A stretch of DNA of 64,000 nucleotides from NCBI GenBank assembly GCA_050330095.1, contig JBHJOC010000040.1, forward strand, positions 1-64,000, read 5' to 3'. The notes beneath the pieces were generated by a model. It was not told where the DNA came from and made no database searches. It saw only the letters and a program-made list of their open reading frames with translations. Shown here one piece after another: positions 60,374 to 64,000 of the stretch. This DNA is from JBCBWG01 sp036804185 (GTDB taxonomy: Bacteria > Pseudomonadota > Alphaproteobacteria > Rhizobiales > Hyphomicrobiaceae). How positions within the stretch are numbered: position 1 is the first letter of the stretch; each line of letters starts with the position of its first letter. The position numbers and the translations under genes are program-made.

Positions 60374-61336
60374 ATGGCAGGGACCAAACCAACGACCGTC
60401 TTTATTGACGGTGAAGTCGGCACGACGGGGCTTGGCATTCGTCAACGCCTGTCAGCACTCGACGGCTTCGAAATTCGTTCGCTGGCCCTGGCGAGCCGGA
60501 AGGACCCAGGGGCGAAGCGGGCGCTGCTCGCAGAAGTTGACATTTGCGTGCTCTGCCTGCCCGATGATGCTGCGCGCGAGACGGTTGCGCTCTGCGACGG
60601 TCTCGCGGGTGGCGGGCCCGTGATCATTGATGCTTCGACGGCCCACCGTGTCGCCGAGGGCTGGGTCTACGGTTTTGCCGAATTGACCGAGAACCAAGCC
60701 GATCATATCCGATCGGCACGCCGTATCGCGAACCCAGGCTGCTATCCAACAGGCGCGATTGCCCTGCTGCGGCCGCTTGTCGATGCCGGGCTCTTGCCGC
60801 CAGACACGCCGATCACGGTCAATGCCGTATCAGGCTACACTGGCGGCGGTCGGAAGATGATCGAAGCCTACGAGGCCGGCACAGCGCCTGCGTTCGAAAT
60901 GTATGGGCTGATGCTCGACCATAAGCACCTGCCGGAACTCCAGCATTTCGCCCGCCTCACGACACCGCCGATTTTCGTCCCGTCGGTTGGCAACTTCCCG
61001 CAAGGCATGCTTGTTGCCGTCCCCCTGCATCTGGCAACGCTGCCGGGTTCTCCGAGCGTTGGCGAACTCGAAGCTGCACTCGCAGCCCATTACCGGAGAC
61101 TGACGATGGGCGGCGAACGATTGGTGGAGGTCGTCACAGCGCGTTCTGTTGACGCTGCTGCGGCAGGTGGACGCCTGGGCGCTGCCGAACTCGCCAACAG
61201 CGACCGACTGGAGCTTCGCGTCTTCGGCCGTGACGATCTCCGGCAGGCCGTCCTTGTCGCGAGGCTGGACAACCTCGGCAAGGGCGCATCAGGAGCAGCC
61301 GTCCAGAACATGAGGCTGGCTGCAGGGCGTCTTTAG
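60374..61336 (+). CDS. argC: N-acetyl-gamma-glutamyl-phosphate reductase
   Basis: ArgC reduces N-acetylglutamyl phosphate to the semialdehyde in arginine synthesis with NADPH. The 320-residue protein is of the shorter (type 2) form. It has VFIDGEVGTTGLGIRQRL (9-26) as the nucleotide-binding start, VIIDASTAHRVAEGWVYGFAEL, and the nucleophile C123 in IANPGCYPTGAIALLRPL. The substrate-binding KHLPELQHF follows, then a GNFPQGMLV segment. It lies downstream of rplM-rpsI, as in many Hyphomicrobiales, but behind a terminator and so has its own promoter. Confidence 0.96.
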   Translation: MAGTKPTTVFIDGEVGTTGLGIRQRLSALDGFEIRSLALASRKDPGAKRALLAEVDICVLCLPDDAARETVALCDGLAGGGPVIIDASTAHRVAEGWVYGFAELTENQADHIRSARRIANPGCYPTGAIALLRPLVDAGLLPPDTPITVNAVSGYTGGGRKMIEAYEAGTAPAFEMYGLMLDHKHLPELQHFARLTTPPIFVPSVGNFPQGMLVAVPLHLATLPGSPSVGELEAALAAHYRRLTMGGERLVEVVTARSVDAAAAGGRLGAAELANSDRLELRVFGRDDLRQAVLVARLDNLGKGASGAAVQNMRLAAGRL

Positions 61337-61356
61337 AGTATCGCGGATTGGCTTGT

Positions 61357-62667
61357 TCAAGCGATGCGCCGCGCCCGTAGGCCTGCCCAATAGGCGAGTC
61401 GTTTGCGAACCTCGCGCTCGAAGCCCCGCTCCGGCGGGTCGTAGTAGACGCGCCGTCCCATCATCTCGGGAAAATAGTCCTGGCCCGCGAAGCCTTCGGG
61501 CGTCTCGTGGTCATAGATGTAGCCGGCGCCGTAACCCTGGTCTTTCATGAGCGCAGTCGCCGCGTTGAGGCTGTGGAGGGGGGGCGGCAGGCTGCCGTGG
61601 GACCTGGCATCGCGCATGGCTGTCTTGAACGCGGCATAGGCTGCGTTCGATTTCGGCGCAGTGGCAAGGTAGAGCGTCGCCTGCGCGAGGGCCAGGTCGC
61701 CCTCAGGGCTGCCGAGGAACTCATAGGCCTCTTTGGCCGCTGTCGCGACGCTGAGTGCCTGCGGGTCCGCGAGACCGATGTCTTCAACCGCCATCCTGAC
61801 GAGACGCCGCGCAAGGAAAAGCGGATCCTCACCCGCGTCGAGCATGCGCGCGAGCCAATAGAGCGCTGCATCCGGATCGGAGCCACGCACGGCCTTGTGC
61901 AGCGCGGAAATCAGGTTGTAGTGCCCATCACCGCCCTTGTCATAGAGCGGTGCGCGACGTTCGACCGTCCTTACGAGCGCTCCGACATCGAGGAGCGCGG
62001 ATCCTTCACCCACGGCGGCCAGCACGTCATCCACGAGATTGATCATTGCCCGGCCGTCGCCGTCGGCCATCGCCACAAGCGCGGCGCGCGCTTCGCTCGT
62101 CAGCGGCAGATCACGGCCCGTCTCATGTTCTGCGCGCTCGATGAGCTTTCCAAGTGCAGCATCATCAAGCCGGTTGAGCGTCACGACACGTGCGCGCGAC
62201 AGCAATGCCGCGTTGAGCTCGAACGACGGGTTCTCGGTCGTTGCTCCGACAAGAATGATCGTCCCATCCTCAACGTGCGGCAGGAAACTGTCCTGCTGCG
62301 CCTTGTTGAAGCGATGGATCTCGTCGACGAACAGCAGTGTGCCGAGGCCAGCCGCGCGCCGCGCTTTCGCGCGATCGAATACCTTCCTCAGTTCCACAAC
62401 CCCAGTGAAGATCGCCGACACCTGCTCAAACTCAAGACCAATCGCATCGGCAAGCAGCCGCGCCATGGTGGTCTTGCCGGTTCCAGGCGGCCCCCAGAGC
62501 ACGAGGCTGCCAAGTCGTCGCGCCTCGATCGCCCGGGTCAAAAGACCGTCCTGCCCGAGAAGATGGTCCTGGCCTACGACGTCGGAGAGCGCAGCCGGGC
62601 GAAGCCGCTCGGCTAACGGGACCCGAGCACTGAACGTTCCTCGTGTCGCCGCGAATAGATCACTCAT
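61357..62667 (-). CDS. rarA: Replication-associated recombination protein A (AAA+ ATPase)
   Basis: RarA (MgsA) is a clamp-loader-like ATPase that acts at stalled replication forks. The 436-residue protein has PLAERLRPAALSDVVGQDHLLG, Walker A LWGPPGTGKTTMARLL (58-73), Walker B TLLFVDEIHRFNKAQQD, sensor 1 ILVGATTENPSFELNAALLSR and the tetramerisation part with HYNLISALHKAVRGSDPDAALYWLARML. ATG 62667 shares ATGA with the stop of the cupin gene upstream, which fixes the start. It converges with argC. Confidence 0.96.
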   Translation of the reverse strand: MSDLFAATRGTFSARVPLAERLRPAALSDVVGQDHLLGQDGLLTRAIEARRLGSLVLWGPPGTGKTTMARLLADAIGLEFEQVSAIFTGVVELRKVFDRAKARRAAGLGTLLFVDEIHRFNKAQQDSFLPHVEDGTIILVGATTENPSFELNAALLSRARVVTLNRLDDAALGKLIERAEHETGRDLPLTSEARAALVAMADGDGRAMINLVDDVLAAVGEGSALLDVGALVRTVERRAPLYDKGGDGHYNLISALHKAVRGSDPDAALYWLARMLDAGEDPLFLARRLVRMAVEDIGLADPQALSVATAAKEAYEFLGSPEGDLALAQATLYLATAPKSNAAYAAFKTAMRDARSHGSLPPPLHSLNAATALMKDQGYGAGYIYDHETPEGFAGQDYFPEMMGRRVYYDPPERGFEREVRKRLAYWAGLRARRIA

Positions 62668-63101
62668 TGCGGTGGTTCCCACCCGGCAGGCGCAAGCTCA
62701 AAATGGGCAAAGTCAAAGCCTGGAGCAACGGTGCAGCCGACGAGGACCCAGCCGCCAACTGGCCGCGCACTTTGCCAAGACCCCGGCGGGACGACCGCTT
62801 GCGGAACTTCTCCGCGGTCGAAATGGCGCCCGAGACGCAGTGTTGAGCGCCCCTCATGGCCAACGATCGACAGCTCAAGCGGGCCGCCGGCATGCCAATG
62901 CCAGACCTCGGCGGCATCGATACGATGCCAGTGGGAAACCTCGCCGTCCCGCAGCAGGAAGAGGATGGCCGTCGATCGTGGGCGACCCGTTGCCGGATCA
63001 CTGTCGCGATCCCTGAATGTCTCGACGTAGTGGCCACCCTCGGGATGCGGTTCGAGCCCGAACGCCGCGATGATTGCCTCAGGATCTACCACGTCATCCA
63101 T
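62664..63101 (-). CDS. DUF985-family cupin protein
   Basis: The 145-residue single-domain cupin has FGLEPHPEGGHYVETFRD, RSTAILFLLRDGEVSHWHRIDAAEVWHWHAGGPLEL, and late VPPGSWQSARPVGGWVLVGCTVAPGFDFAHFELA. These match the DUF985 (cupin_5) family, whose biochemical role is unknown. It sits between the DegP-type protease gene and rarA, and overlaps rarA by four bases, so it is translated with rarA. Confidence 0.92.
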   Translation of the reverse strand: MDDVVDPEAIIAAFGLEPHPEGGHYVETFRDRDSDPATGRPRSTAILFLLRDGEVSHWHRIDAAEVWHWHAGGPLELSIVGHEGRSTLRLGRHFDRGEVPQAVVPPGSWQSARPVGGWVLVGCTVAPGFDFAHFELAPAGWEPPQ

Positions 63102-63158
63102 CGCCGCCTCCCGAGGGCACTTGATGGGTGGTGCAGGCGCCCAATCGGTTGTCTAATG

Positions 63159-64000
63159 TCACGCCCGCATTCTGAGGCGCAAGCGCCGGTCACCCCTGAG
63201 CACCGAGATGTCCCATGTCGCTGGTGTGCTCGCAAGGGCCCGTGTGAGATCCCGAAGGGTCGTGACGTTCCGGCCGCCGATGCTTACGATACGATCACGT
63301 GGGCGAAAGCCGAGACTTGCCGCCGTGCTCCCAGGGTCGACCCTGAGGATGACCACGCCATCGCCCTCCGGAAGATCGATGGCATCAAGGAGACCCGGGA
63401 TCGGATTGGCTGCGACCGCACCGTCGAGCGGATGACCGCCCTTGAGTGCCATGACATCGTCAGGGCCCGGCTCAGGGGCGCTTGCAACCTCGAACCGCAC
63501 TTCACTGCGACGACCCTGCCGCAGAAGGCCGAGCCTCGCCTGATTGCCCATCCCAATCGTGGTCAGGCGATACCGCAGTTCGCGTGCACCCTCGATCTCG
63601 CGGCCATCGACGCTGACGATCACGTCGCCGATCTGCAGACCGGCCGATCGCGCAGGGCCCGTCCGCGACACATCGGCGACGATCGCACCAACAACCCTGG
63701 CGAGTCCGAGGCTCGCGGCAATGTCGCTGCTGACATCTTCGAGCTTGGCCCCGATCCAAACGCTGCGAACCTGACGGCCGCTGGCAGCACTGTCGACGTA
63801 CAGTCTGACGAGATTTGACGGGATCGCGAAGCCGATGCCGATCGAGCCGCCACCGCGCGAATAGATCGCCGTGTTGATGCCAACGAGCCGGCCTTGCATA
63901 TCGACGAGGGCGCCACCCGAATTGCCCGGATTTATGGCCGCGTCGGTCTGCAGGAAGACCTGGGCTTCGGAGCGGCCGATCTGCGAGCGCGACAGCGCCG
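63159..64000 (-). CDS. DegP/Do-like serine protease, C-terminal part (runs off the right edge)
   Basis: This is a periplasmic trypsin-like protease with two PDZ domains. About 279 residues are visible. The active-site serine is in QTDAAINPGNSGGALVDMQGRLVGINTAIYS, the IGFAIPSNLVRL segment closes the protease domain, PDZ1 includes VADVSRTGPARSAGLQIGDVIVSVDG, and PDZ2 includes VDPGSTAASLGFRPRDRIVSIGGRNV. The catalytic His and Asp are outside the window. It lies upstream of the cupin and rarA genes on the same strand, a linkage common in Hyphomicrobiales. Confidence 0.94.
   Translation of the reverse strand, partial: ALSRSQIGRSEAQVFLQTDAAINPGNSGGALVDMQGRLVGINTAIYSRGGGSIGIGFAIPSNLVRLYVDSAASGRQVRSVWIGAKLEDVSSDIAASLGLARVVGAIVADVSRTGPARSAGLQIGDVIVSVDGREIEGARELRYRLTTIGMGNQARLGLLRQGRRSEVRFEVASAPEPGPDDVMALKGGHPLDGAVAANPIPGLLDAIDLPEGDGVVILRVDPGSTAASLGFRPRDRIVSIGGRNVTTLRDLTRALASTPATWDISVLRGDRRLRLRMRA

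Noticed and set aside
1..64000. tRNA, rRNA, CRISPR, prophage or transposase genes
   Set aside because: None was seen on reading both strands; TTCGA-like strings found were inside protein genes. A tRNAscan or Infernal run would confirm.

Overview
The window reads as an ordinary, gene-dense stretch of a GC-rich alphaproteobacterial chromosome, most likely Hyphomicrobiales (Rhizobiales). The pointers are a circularly permuted two-piece tmRNA gene, a single bifunctional Rel next to rpoZ in the order rpoZ-rel-pdxJ-acpS-lepB-rnc-era-recO, a split three-subunit transhydrogenase preceded by an aa3-oxidase subunit IV peptide, PhaR-controlled polyhydroxybutyrate genes, and the rplM-rpsI-argC and degP/rarA neighbourhoods. 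I saw no tRNA, rRNA, prophage, transposase, CRISPR array or obvious island. The genus cannot be fixed from this sequence alone.

Layout. 1-6.7 kb: 5' part of ilvB, miaA, serB, a CaCA antiporter, sufE (its stop codon lies in a 15-bp tandem repeat), cysQ, panB and a coupled small membrane protein. 6.8-10.2 kb: a complete TRAP transporter (dctP, dctQ, dctM). 10.2-18.3 kb: a minus-strand housekeeping run recO, era, rnc, lepB, acpS, pdxJ, rel, rpoZ. 18.6-24.6 kb: metX-metW, a methyltransferase antisense to the end of metW, gloB, and a large NYN-domain protein. 24.8-28.4 kb: phaB, phaA and the divergent regulator phaR. 28.4-33.9 kb: glycosyltransferase, D-2-hydroxyacid dehydrogenase, then the pnt operon containing a DUF2798 gene. 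34.5-38.2 kb: two uncharacterised genes, thyA-folA and a CPBP protease. 38.4-40.5 kb: tmRNA, sspB and an SDR. 40.8-48.9 kb: pyrG, secG, a proline-rich periplasmic protein, tpiA, and divergent ppiD-trpE. 49-58.9 kb: isovaleryl-CoA dehydrogenase, an ICMT-like methyltransferase, a coiled-coil periplasmic protein, metY, a di-haem peroxidase in a small minus-strand operon, and a PaaI thioesterase. 59-64 kb: rplM-rpsI, argC, rarA with a DUF985 cupin, and a DegP-type protease cut by the window end.

Functional links. metX, metW and metY make up the direct-sulfhydrylation route to methionine (homoserine to O-acetylhomoserine to homocysteine). phaA, phaB and phaR are polyhydroxybutyrate genes without phaC here. 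tmRNA and the ClpXP adaptor SspB, which work in one tagging-and-degradation pathway, are neighbours. pnt genes supply NADPH from the proton gradient.

The main non-genic structure is a dispersed palindromic repeat found at five intergenic sites, all between oppositely oriented genes. It consists of a hairpin module (A) often joined to a second hairpin module (B). A second palindromic element with TAGAGCA ends sits beside two of the sites. No clear candidate for a wholly new system was found. The best leads are the repeat family, the tmRNA-sspB linkage, the sufE-end minisatellite and DUF2798 inside the pnt operon.
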